Assembly: GCF_023935105.1 (NCBI RefSeq)
Contig: NZ_CP096040.1
Span: 2,480,001-2,544,000, forward strand
Origin: Caulobacter segnis
GTDB taxonomy: Bacteria; Pseudomonadota; Alphaproteobacteria; Caulobacterales; Caulobacteraceae
Direction: 5' to 3'
DNA: 64,000 nt
The notes below the pieces were generated by a model. That model saw nothing but the letters and a program-made list of their open reading frames with translations, ran no database searches and was not told the DNA's origin. Every line of letters begins with the position of its first letter. Positions within the stretch are counted from its first letter, which is position 1. Position numbers and translations under genes: made by a program. Shown here piece by piece: positions 54,355 to 62,779 of this stretch.

Positions 54355-55554
54355 ATGACCCTCAAGCGTGACCTGATCGGAGCGGCCGCGGCCGCCTTGC
54401 TGCTGGCGCCGTTCGCGGCCCAAGCCCAAACGCCGCCGGCTCAGGGACAGGCGGCCAGCTGCCTGCCGCGCGGCTTCTTCGCCGGCCCGGCGGCCTACAA
54501 GTCGGTGGAGCAGCTGCCCGACGGCCGCGTCACCTTCCGCCTGTGCGCGCCGGAGGCCCAGGCCGCCATGGTGACCAGCACCGACAACGCCGATGTCATC
54601 CCGATGGGCTTCGGCGGCGGGCCGCGCGGCCTGGCCATGACCAAGGACGCCTCGGGCCTGTGGAGCGTCACGACCGACAAGCCGGTCGCGGCCGACACCT
54701 ACCGCTTCAACTTCAACGTCGATGGCGCGCGCGTGCCTGATCCGCAGGGGACGCGGTTCTCTGAAGAGCGCGTCGGGGTCAACAGCACCTTCGAGGTCAT
54801 GGGCCCGGCCGGCGCCTTCCAGACCTTCGACAAGGCCGTGCCGCATGGCGTGGTCTCGACGGTGGAGTACTGGTCTGGATCGCTGAACGTGCGCCGCCGC
54901 GCCCACGTCTACACGCCGCCCGGCTACGAGAAGGGCAAGGGCGTCTATCCGGTGCTCTATCTGGTCCACGGCGCCGGCGACAGCGACGACAGCTGGACCT
55001 CGGTCGGCCACGCCCAATACATCCTCGACAACCTGATCGCGGCCGGGAAGGCCAAGCCGATGATCATCGTCATGCCCGCCGGCCATACGCCTGATCGGCC
55101 TGGCGCGAACATGCTGGTCAACACCGACTTCGGCGACGATTTCCTCAAGGACCTGATCCCGTACGTCGACGCCCGTTACCGCACGAGCGCCAAGGCCGAC
55201 GCACGGGCGATGGCCGGCCTGTCGATGGGCGGCGCGCACACCATTCAGAACGGCCTGACCCATCCGGAGCTCTTCCACTACATCGGGATCTTCAGCATGG
55301 GCTTGCAATCGTCCGAGCAGGCGACCGAGTACGCGACCCGCAATGACGCGGCGCTGACGCAGGGCGCCAAGGCGTTCAAGCTGGTCTACTACGCCATGGG
55401 CAAGGACGACTTCCTGCACGGGACCGTCGCCTCGACCCGCGCGACGCTGGACAAGTACGGGATCGCCCACGTCTATAACGAGAGCGGCGGAGGCCACACC
55501 TGGATCAACTGGCGCCGCTACCTGGCCGATTTCGCGCCGCGCCTGTTCAAGTAG
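54355..55554 (+). CDS. CE1-like esterase with N-terminal beta-sandwich domain
   Basis: This is a secreted esterase of 399 residues with a signal peptide (GAAAAALLLAPFAAQAQ). An early-set/CBM48-like domain (about 45-145) has GRVTFRLCAPEAQAAMV and TYRFNFNVDGARVPDPQG. The esterase D/CE1 domain follows with RRRAHVYTPPGYEKGKGVYPVLYLVHG, nucleophile S290 in MAGLSMGGAHT, and the final histidine in ESGGGHTWINWRRYL. This architecture is known from feruloyl and acetyl xylan esterases in xylan loci. GGGAGG precedes ATG 54355. Confidence 0.88.
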   Translation: MTLKRDLIGAAAAALLLAPFAAQAQTPPAQGQAASCLPRGFFAGPAAYKSVEQLPDGRVTFRLCAPEAQAAMVTSTDNADVIPMGFGGGPRGLAMTKDASGLWSVTTDKPVAADTYRFNFNVDGARVPDPQGTRFSEERVGVNSTFEVMGPAGAFQTFDKAVPHGVVSTVEYWSGSLNVRRRAHVYTPPGYEKGKGVYPVLYLVHGAGDSDDSWTSVGHAQYILDNLIAAGKAKPMIIVMPAGHTPDRPGANMLVNTDFGDDFLKDLIPYVDARYRTSAKADARAMAGLSMGGAHTIQNGLTHPELFHYIGIFSMGLQSSEQATEYATRNDAALTQGAKAFKLVYYAMGKDDFLHGTVASTRATLDKYGIAHVYNESGGGHTWINWRRYLADFAPRLFK

Positions 55555-55565
55555 GAGCGCCAGCC

Positions 55566-57136
55566 ATGGCTCGAATGCTTCCGGCCTTCGCCCTCGCGCT
55601 AGGTCTGCTGTCCCTGAGCCAGCCCGCTAGCGCCCAGCTCCTGAACACCGCCAGGGTGACGCAGGGCGTGTTGGAAGCCGGGCCGCCCGAAAAGGGCGTG
55701 GCCGTCTTCAAAGGCGTGCCGTTCGCCGCGCCGCCCGAAGGCGACCTGCGCTGGCGCGCCCCAAGGCGCCCGCCGCCTGGAGCGGCGTGCGAAAGGCCGG
55801 CCACTTCGGCGCCAACTGCATGCAAACGGGCGGAGGCGGCAAGGGCTTCGGGCCCTGGACCACCGAGTATATCATCCAGGACCCGGTCGCCGAGGACTGC
55901 CTCTATCTGAACGTCTGGACCCCGGCCAGGACGGTGGGCGACAAGCTGCCGGTGCTGGTGTGGATCCACGGCGGCGGCTTCAGCAGCGGCTCGGGCTCGG
56001 TGCCGATCTACGACGGCGCGGCCTTCGCCGCGCGCGGTGTCGTGATGGTGACCCTCAACTATCGCGTCGGCGTGTTCGGCTTCCTGGCGCATCCGGCTTT
56101 CACGGCCGAGGCGGGGACCTCGGGCAATTACGGCCTGATGGATCAGGTCGAGGCCCTGAAGTGGATCAAGGCGAACATCGCCGCATTCGGTGGCGACCCG
56201 GCCAAGGTCACCATCGCCGGCCAGTCGGCGGGCGCGGCCTCGGTGCACGAACTGATCGCCGCACCCTCGGCCAAGGGCCTGTTCGCTCGCGCCATCGCCC
56301 AGAGTGGTTCGGGCATGGGGCTTGGGACCACGCCGCGTGCGGCGGCCGAGGTCGACGGCGTCCGCTTCGCGAGCCAGGCCGGCGCCGCCTCCCTCTCGGA
56401 CCTGCGGGCCATGCCGGCCGAGACACTGTTGGCGGTGCGCGGCGAGGGCGGTGGCCTGCGCTTCGCCCCGATCATTGATGGCGTGTTCATCCCCGGCGAC
56501 CCGAACGATCCTGCCAAGGTCGCGTCCAACGTACCGATGCTGACCGGCCTTACCGCCGACGAGGCTAGCGGCATGGTCCCCAACTACGGCCGCGCCAGCG
56601 CCGCCGAGCTGAAGGGGCAGCTGTCTCGCGCGTTCGGCGCCTTGAGCGACCGCGCGACGGCGCTCTATCCGGCCGCCGACGACGCAGAGGCGGGCTTGGT
56701 CAACTGCCGCTGGGCGCGCGAGCGCGGCCTGGCCTCGACCGTGCTGTGGGCGGCGCAGCGGCAGAAGGCCGGCGGTCAGCCGACCTTCGTCTACCAGTTC
56801 ACCCACGTCGAGCCCGGCCCCGACGCGCCGCGCTACGGCGCGTTCCATTCGTCCGAGATCCCCTACGTCTTCCAGACGCTGGACAAGTCGCCGGATCGAC
56901 CATTCACCGCCGCCGACCGAGCGCTGTCAGAACAGATGGCGACCTATTGGGTCAACTTCGTGAAGGCTGGCGATCCCAACGGCTCGGGCCTGCCGGCCTG
57001 GCCGCGCTTCGACGCCACCGAAGGGCGGATCCTGGAAATCGGCGAGCACACCGGTGCGCGCGAGGCTTTGCCGCCGGCCACCCTGTCGCTCTATCGCGAC
57101 CTGGCGGCGCAGGGCGGCCGGATGAGCATCTTCTAG
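55566..57136 (+). pseudogene. Type B carboxylesterase (copy 2) interrupted by a one-base frameshift
   Basis: Two frames together encode one carboxylesterase. The first, from ATG 55566 (GGAG 8 nt upstream), gives a signal peptide and GVPFAAPPEGDLRWRAP. The second continues with WSGVRKAGHFGANCMQ, EDCLYLNVWTPA, VWIHGGGFSSGSG, the nucleophile in AGQSAGAASV and the late SSEIPYVFQTL. The switch is at the C run 55759-55762: one added base would restore a continuous protein of about 523 residues, similar to copy 1. Both parts keep normal GC3. It is either a recent null mutation, a phase-variable tract, or a sequencing error. Confidence 0.85.
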
Positions 57137-57158
57137 GCCAGAGACAGGGGAGCGGGAC

Positions 57159-58727
57159 TTGATCGAGGCAATGGTGGCCCTGGCGATGGCGGCCACGCCC
57201 GCGGGGCAGTCGCCCAAGACCGCGTGCGGCGACCTGGCCGGCTTCACGGTCGAAGCGGCGCGGATCGGCTTGCCGACCACCGGCGCGAAGGTCACCAGCG
57301 CCTCGGCCGATCCGGCTGGAGTCTGCGTGGTCAAAGGCGCGATCGCCCCCGTCGACCCCGCGGCGCCGCCGATAAACTTCCAGATCAACCTGCCGGCCGC
57401 CTGGAATGGCAAGGCGGTGCAGATCGGCGGCGGCGGCTATGACGGCTTCCTGGTCTCCGGCCGCAGCCCAAGTTTCCTGCCCAAGGACAAGGAGCGGGTC
57501 GCGACGGGCTATGCGACCTTCGGCTCGGATTCCGGTCACCAGGGCGGCGGTGGGGACCCGCGGCTAGCGGTGGGCGACGCGTCCTTCGCGATGAACGAGG
57601 AAGCCTGGATCAACTTCGGCCACGCCCAGATCAAGAAGACGCGCGACGTCGCCGTGGCGGTCATGGGCCGTTTCTACGGGACGGGACCGCGTCGGCTCTA
57701 TTTCTACGGCAACTCGCAGGGCGGCCATGAAGGTCTGATCGCCGCCCAGCGTTTCCCGGCCGACTACGATGGCGTGGTGGCCATCCACCCGGCCTACAAT
57801 TTCACGGCCCTGCAGCTGTCGGGCCTGAACCTGGCGAAACATCTCTACGCGCCGGGCGCCTGGATCAGCCCGGCCAAGACGCGGCTGATCGGCGACGCGG
57901 TCGTGGCCAAGTGCGATGGCCTCGACGGATTGATGGACGGCGTGGTCTCGAACGTCGCCGCCTGCCGCGCCGCCTTCGACGTGCGGACCCTGCGGTGCCC
58001 TGGCGACTCCGAGAGCGACGGATGCCTGACGAGCGCCCAGGTGAAGGCGGCCATCGCCATCTCGCAACCCACACGGTTCGGCATGGTGATCAGCGGTGGC
58101 GACACGTTCGGCGGCTGGCCGATCCTGGAAGGCGCGTTCGGCAAGGGCAGCTTCTTCGGCCTGGGCTTCCGGTCCGTCCCGGGCAAGCCGCCGACCGGTC
58201 AGGACGCGTTCGGTTTCCTGATGGCCGACCAGGGCGTGCGCTACATGATGGTCCGCGATCCGGCCTACGACTCGCTGGCCTTCGAGCCCACCCAGCACCG
58301 CGCGGCGGTGGCGCGCTCGGCCGAGCTGGTCGACGCCAGCAGCACCGACCTGGATCCCTTCCGGGCGCGGGGCGGCAAGCTGCTGCTGATGCACGGCACG
58401 GTCGACATGGCCATCCCACCCAGCAACTCGATCGCCTACTACCAGCGCCTGAGCGCGCGGTACGGAACGGCCCTGCCGGGCTTCCTTCGATTCTATATCG
58501 CGCCTGGCTTCGGCCATGGCGACGGACCGTTCCCGGTGTCGTGGAATTCGCTGGAGGCGCTCGACCATTGGGTCGAGGCCGGACAGGCGCCGGGTCCGCA
58601 GACGATCGCCGACACCTCGCCGGATGGCGGCGGACGCGCGCGGCCATTGTGCGAGTTTCCGCGCTGGCCACGCTACGACGGCAAGGGCGATCCGAACCGC
58701 GCCGACAGCTTCGCCTGCGTGAACTGA
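57159..58727 (+). CDS. Tannase/feruloyl esterase family protein 2, lacking the CS-D-HC cysteines
   Basis: This tannase-family hydrolase has 522 residues. Family marks are INFQINLPAAWNGKAVQIGGGGYDG, GYATFGSDSGHQ, FYGNSQGGHEGLIAAQRFPADYDG split by no gap, DGLDGLMDGVVSN and RPLCEFPRWPRYDGKGDPN. Serine S186, D416 and H453 are in place. But the residue before Ser is N185 and the one after His is G454, so both disulfide cysteines of the usual motif are missing together. TTG 57159 has GGGGAG 6 nt upstream; the N-terminus (VALAMAATPAGQ) is only a weak signal sequence. It ends the esterase run. Confidence 0.88.
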   Translation: MIEAMVALAMAATPAGQSPKTACGDLAGFTVEAARIGLPTTGAKVTSASADPAGVCVVKGAIAPVDPAAPPINFQINLPAAWNGKAVQIGGGGYDGFLVSGRSPSFLPKDKERVATGYATFGSDSGHQGGGGDPRLAVGDASFAMNEEAWINFGHAQIKKTRDVAVAVMGRFYGTGPRRLYFYGNSQGGHEGLIAAQRFPADYDGVVAIHPAYNFTALQLSGLNLAKHLYAPGAWISPAKTRLIGDAVVAKCDGLDGLMDGVVSNVAACRAAFDVRTLRCPGDSESDGCLTSAQVKAAIAISQPTRFGMVISGGDTFGGWPILEGAFGKGSFFGLGFRSVPGKPPTGQDAFGFLMADQGVRYMMVRDPAYDSLAFEPTQHRAAVARSAELVDASSTDLDPFRARGGKLLLMHGTVDMAIPPSNSIAYYQRLSARYGTALPGFLRFYIAPGFGHGDGPFPVSWNSLEALDHWVEAGQAPGPQTIADTSPDGGGRARPLCEFPRWPRYDGKGDPNRADSFACVN

Positions 58728-58800
58728 GCCCGGACCGGCTTGCGGGGCGCCGGCCAGCCGGCTTTAAGGTCCGGAGCGCCTGGGGAGGTCGCGTCACGTC

Positions 58801-59712
58801 ATGCACATCACGCTGGGTCAGATCCGCGCCTTCGTCACGGTTGCCTCGACGAACAGCTTCACGCGCGCGGCCGAGGTCCTGGCGCTGTCGCAGCCGGCCC
58901 TGACCAACCGCGTTCGTCAGTTCGAGGAGGCGCTGGGCCTGCGCCTGTTCGACCGTAACACCCGCTCGGTCGAGCTGACCCATGTTGGCCGGGAGCTGCT
59001 GCCGATTTTCCTGCGCACGATCACCGAGTTCGAGGGGGCGGTGGTCAACGCCCGCGATTTCGTCTCCAAGACCAAGGGGTTGGTCCGCCTGGCCTGCCTG
59101 CCGTCGTGCGCGGCGACCATGCTCCCCGAGCTGATCGCCCGCTTCCAGCTCGACCACCCCAACGTCACGTTTGAGGTCGAGGACGCGTTGAACAGCGCCA
59201 TCGCCACTCTGGTGCGCGAGGACCGCGTCGACTTCGGCATCGGCATGGCCGACGCCAACGACGACGACCTCGAGCAGATCAAGCTGTTCGACGACGCCAT
59301 GATGCTGGTTCATCCCGAGGGACACCCGGTCGCCGACGCGCCGACGATTTCGGTCGAAACTCTGGCGACCTATCCGCTGATCCTGATGAACCGAGGCAGC
59401 AGCGTGCGCGACCTCGTCGACGGAGCCTTCATCGCGGCCGGCCGCACGGCGACGCCGGCCTGCCAGGTTCGCTACATGTCGACGGCTGTGGCCCTGGTCC
59501 GGGCCGGGCTGGGTTTGGCGATCCTGCCGTCGACCGCCGTCGAGTTCCGCAGCCAGGCCAATGTTCGGGCCCGGCGGATTCAGGACCCGGCCTTTACCCG
59601 CACGATTGTGCTGATGCGGCGCCGGCATTCGCCCGTCCGACCGGTCGTGCAAACGTTTATCGATAGTATCTGCGTGGCTGCTGGATCCGTTTCATGCGGA
59701 TTTATCGAGTAA
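58801..59712 (+). CDS. LysR family transcriptional regulator
   Basis: This LysR regulator has 303 residues. The N-terminal HTH is LGQIRAFVTVASTNSFTRAA continuing with LSQPALTNRVRQFEEALGLRLFDR; the effector domain (about 92-295) has LVRLACLPSCAATMLPELI and SVRDLVDGAFIAAG. It lies upstream of, and in the same direction as, the CitMHS-AtuA operon and is the likely regulator. Its ligand would be a carboxylate or an intermediate. Three ATCGA boxes lie at its 3' end and in the gap. Confidence 0.9.
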   Translation: MHITLGQIRAFVTVASTNSFTRAAEVLALSQPALTNRVRQFEEALGLRLFDRNTRSVELTHVGRELLPIFLRTITEFEGAVVNARDFVSKTKGLVRLACLPSCAATMLPELIARFQLDHPNVTFEVEDALNSAIATLVREDRVDFGIGMADANDDDLEQIKLFDDAMMLVHPEGHPVADAPTISVETLATYPLILMNRGSSVRDLVDGAFIAAGRTATPACQVRYMSTAVALVRAGLGLAILPSTAVEFRSQANVRARRIQDPAFTRTIVLMRRRHSPVRPVVQTFIDSICVAAGSVSCGFIE

Positions 59713-59726
59713 GGCTATTAATCGAT
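59659..59726. promoter_or_regulatory. Three ATCGA boxes before the CitMHS operon
   Basis: ATCGAT at 59659 and 59721 and ATCGA at 59704, each with AT-rich flanks (TTTATCGA, TTAATCGA), lie across the lysR stop and the 99-nt gap before the transporter. They may be LysR half-sites. The last two are 17 bp apart. Confidence 0.35.
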
Positions 59727-59811
59727 CCAAACTTCCGTTTTGTGCGCGGGCTTCGGGGATCGGCATATACGCCTGACAAGCTGACACAGCGTCCAGGAAG
59801 AAACGCCCCTC

Positions 59812-61113
59812 ATGCTCGCTCTCATAGGCGTCTTGGCGATCCTCGCACTGACCGCGGCGATCCTGTCCAATCGCGCCTCGCCCGTCGCGGCGTTGATCCT
59901 CATACCTTTGGCGGCCGCGATCGCGATCGGCCAGGGCGCCCAGGCCCCGGCCATGATGGTGGCGGGCATCGGCAAGATCGCGCCGGTGGCGGCGATGTTC
60001 GTCTTCGCCATCCTGTTCTTCGGCGTGATGACCGACGCGGGCCTCTTGGATCCGATCGTTCGCCGCATCCTCAAGGCCGTGGGCCGCCGTCCCAGCCGGA
60101 TCACAGTGGGCACGGCGCTGCTGGCCCTGATCATCCACCTCGACGGTTCGGGCGCGGTTTGTTTCCTGGTGGCGATCCCGGCCATGCGGCCGCTGTACGA
60201 CACCCTGGGCATGGACCGCCGGATCCTGGCCTGCGTGGCGTCGCTGGCGGCCGGGGTGAACTTCCTGCCGTGGACGGGCCCGACGGTGCGCGCGGCCTCG
60301 GCGCTGCACATCCCGGTGCTGGACATCTTCAAGCCGATGATCGGGGTGCAACTGGCGGGCCTGGCTTTCGTCTTCGTCGTCAGCTGGTGGCTAGGCAAGC
60401 GCGAGGAGAAGCGTCTCGGCCTGGTGGAGGCCGCCGCCGATGGCGCGCCGACGCTGGACATTCCCGAGCACGGCGCCGAGCCGGGCTTGGCGCGGCCCGG
60501 TCTGTTCTGGCTGAACCTGGCCTTGACCCTGGTAGCCATGGGTATGCTGGTCGCGGGTGTGGCCCCGCCGGCCGTGGTGTTCATGGTCGCCTTCGCCGCG
60601 GCCCTGCTGATCAACTATCCCAAGGTGGCGGACCAGCGGGCCCGGATCGACGCCCACGCCCGTTCGGCGCTGCTGATGGCCTCGGTGCTGATCGCGGCCG
60701 GCGCCTTTACCGGTGTGATGGGCGGGGCGGGTTTCCTGAAGGCCATGGCCGACGCGGCGGTCGCCAATGTCCATCCCGACAGCGGCCGGCACATTCCGTT
60801 CGTCCTGTCGCTGCTGGCCATGCCGCTGAGCATGGTCTTCGATCCGGACTCCTTCTATTTCGGCGTCCTGCCGGTGATCGCCGAGACCCACGCCCGCCTG
60901 GGCGGCGCGCCGGTCCAGGTGGCCCAGGCCGCTCTCGTCGGCCAGATGACGGCGGGCTTCCCCGTCAGCCCGCTGACGCCGGCGACTTTCCTGGTGGCGG
61001 GCCTGGCCGGGGTCGAGCTGTCGGCCCACCAGAAGTTCGCCTTCCCGTTCCTCTACGGCGCGTCGCTGGTCATGGCGGTCGCTTGCCTGCTGCTGGGGTT
61101 GTTTCCGCTTTGA
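59812..61113 (+). CDS. CitMHS family carboxylate transporter
   Basis: This is a CitMHS-type secondary transporter of 433 residues with 11-12 predicted helices. Family marks are LFFGVMTDAGLLDPIVRRI, LIIHLDGSGAVCFLVAIPAM, FLPWTGPTVRAAS, and the late FDPDSFYFGVLPVI and MTAGFPVSPLTPATFLVAG. Characterised members carry metal-citrate complexes; others take different di- or tricarboxylates. Here the substrate is likely the organic acid used by the downstream AtuA/hydrolase genes. The last bases overlap the next start (TTGA). Confidence 0.9.
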   Translation: MLALIGVLAILALTAAILSNRASPVAALILIPLAAAIAIGQGAQAPAMMVAGIGKIAPVAAMFVFAILFFGVMTDAGLLDPIVRRILKAVGRRPSRITVGTALLALIIHLDGSGAVCFLVAIPAMRPLYDTLGMDRRILACVASLAAGVNFLPWTGPTVRAASALHIPVLDIFKPMIGVQLAGLAFVFVVSWWLGKREEKRLGLVEAAADGAPTLDIPEHGAEPGLARPGLFWLNLALTLVAMGMLVAGVAPPAVVFMVAFAAALLINYPKVADQRARIDAHARSALLMASVLIAAGAFTGVMGGAGFLKAMADAAVANVHPDSGRHIPFVLSLLAMPLSMVFDPDSFYFGVLPVIAETHARLGGAPVQVAQAALVGQMTAGFPVSPLTPATFLVAGLAGVELSAHQKFAFPFLYGASLVMAVACLLLGLFPL

Positions 61114-62468
61114 CGTCCTCTCCTGAACCTCGTGTCGTTCGCATCGGCGCCGGCGCCGGTTTCGCCGGCGACCGCATCGAGCCGGCCATCGAACTGGTCC
61201 GCGAAGGGCGGCTCGACTACCTGGTGTTCGAGTGCCTGGCCGAGCGCACCATCGCCTTGGCCCAGCGCGCGCGCCTGGGGGATCCGAGCGGCGGCTACGA
61301 CCCGCTGCTGGAGTCGCGGATGCGCGCGGTGCTGCCGCTGTGCGTCGAGAAAGGCGTGCGCATCGTTTCGAACATGGGCGCGGCCAATCCGGCCGCCGCC
61401 GCCGCCCGCATCGCCGAGTTGGCCGCTGACCTGCGGCTTCCAGGCTTGAAGATCGCCGCCGTCGTTGGCGACGACGTGCTGGATGTAGTGGCGGGATCGA
61501 CCCGGCCCCTGCTGGAGGTTGGCGGTGACGTCGCCAGCCTGGGCGACAGCCTGATCTCGGCCAACGCCTATCTGGGCTGTGAGCCGATCGTCCAGGCCTT
61601 GGCCGGCGGCGCTCAGGTCGTGGTCACCGGTCGCGTCGCCGATCCGTCCCTTTTTCTGGCGCCCCTGGTCCATGAGTTCGGCTGGGCGCCGGACGACTGG
61701 GAGCGCCTGGGACGAGGCACCGTCGTGGGCCATCTGCTGGAATGCGCCGGCCAGGTCACCGGCGGCTATTTCGCCGACCCCGACGTCAAGATGGTGCCTG
61801 ACCTGGCGCGACTGGGTTTCCCGCTGGCCGAGGTGTCCGCCGACGGCTCGGCGGTGATCACCAAGGTCGAGGGCTCGGGCGGTCGCGTCGACGTGGCCAC
61901 CTGCACCGAGCAACTGCTGTACGAGCTGCACGACCCCACGCAGTACTTGACGCCCGACGTCACCGCCGACTTCTCGACCGTGCGGTTCGAGGCTGTCGGT
62001 CCGGACCGCGTCGCCGTGCGCGGCGGGGGCGGCCGGCCGCGTCCCGCCCAGCTGAAGGTCTCGCTGGGTCGCAAGGAAGGCTTCATCGGCGAGGGGGCGA
62101 TTTCGTACGCCGGCTCCAGCGCCGTCGCGCGCGGACGCCTGGCCCTGGACATCATAGCCGAGCGCTTCCGCCTGACCGGCCTGGCGCCCGAGGAAACGCG
62201 GTTCGAGTTGATCGGCGTCGACGCCGTGGCGCCCGAGAGCCTGGTGTCGGCCTTCGCGCCGATGGAGGTCCGGGCCCGGGTCGTGGCCCGCACGCGCACG
62301 CTGGGCGAAGCCGAACGCATCGGCCGCGAGGTCGAAGCCCTCTATACCAACGGACCGGCCGGCGGCGGCGGGGCCACGCGACTGGTGACCCCGGTCATCG
62401 GCGTGGTCTCGACCCTGATCGAGCGCGAGCTGGTCCAGCCCCACGTGATCTTCGAGGCAGCGTTATGA
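61110..62468 (+). CDS. AtuA family protein (DUF1446)
   Basis: This is a DUF1446/AtuA-type protein of 452 residues. Family marks are VRIGAGAGFAGDRIEPAIELV, DYLVFECLAERTIALAQ, GVRIVSNMGAANPAAAA, SANAYLGCEPIVQAL, VVTGRVADPSLFLAPLVHEFGW, LLECAGQVTGGYF and TCTEQLLYELHDPTQYLTPDV. AtuA is named from acyclic terpene utilisation in Pseudomonas, but its chemistry is unknown. No atuC/atuF carboxylase is nearby, so terpene use is not supported. TTG 61110 overlaps the transporter stop; the end overlaps the next gene as ATGA. Confidence 0.88.
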   Translation: MTSSPEPRVVRIGAGAGFAGDRIEPAIELVREGRLDYLVFECLAERTIALAQRARLGDPSGGYDPLLESRMRAVLPLCVEKGVRIVSNMGAANPAAAAARIAELAADLRLPGLKIAAVVGDDVLDVVAGSTRPLLEVGGDVASLGDSLISANAYLGCEPIVQALAGGAQVVVTGRVADPSLFLAPLVHEFGWAPDDWERLGRGTVVGHLLECAGQVTGGYFADPDVKMVPDLARLGFPLAEVSADGSAVITKVEGSGGRVDVATCTEQLLYELHDPTQYLTPDVTADFSTVRFEAVGPDRVAVRGGGGRPRPAQLKVSLGRKEGFIGEGAISYAGSSAVARGRLALDIIAERFRLTGLAPEETRFELIGVDAVAPESLVSAFAPMEVRARVVARTRTLGEAERIGREVEALYTNGPAGGGGATRLVTPVIGVVSTLIERELVQPHVIFEAAL

Positions 62469-62779
62469 AGCTGCGCGACCTGGCGCATGCCCGCAGCGGC
62501 GACAAGGGTGATGTCTCCAACATCTCAGTCATCGCCTACGGTCCAGACGCCTATGACCGCGTGCGGCGGGCCCTGACGCCCGAACGGGTCAAGACGCACC
62601 TGCGCGACATCGTGCGCGGCGAGGTTCGCCGTTACGACCTGCCGGACCTGATGGCTCTGAACTTCGTGTTGAACGGGGCTCTGGGCGGCGGCGTGACGCG
62701 GTCGCTGGCGCTGGACGCTCATGGCAAGTGCCTGAGCGGGCTGCTGCTGGAGCTGGATATCGAGGAGACGTCGGTATGA
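62465..62779 (+). CDS. Separate AtuA-like C-terminal domain protein
   Basis: This 104-residue protein matches the ferredoxin-fold domain often fused to the C-terminus of AtuA. It has KLRDLAHARSGDKGDVSNIS, a mid-region with PERVKTHLRDIV and RRYDLPDLMALNFVLNGALGG, and LDAHGKCLSGLLLELDI. Here it is encoded separately and coupled to AtuA (ATGA) and the hydrolase (ATGA). It is presumably a small subunit of an AtuA complex (inference). Confidence 0.85.
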   Translation: MKLRDLAHARSGDKGDVSNISVIAYGPDAYDRVRRALTPERVKTHLRDIVRGEVRRYDLPDLMALNFVLNGALGGGVTRSLALDAHGKCLSGLLLELDIEETSV

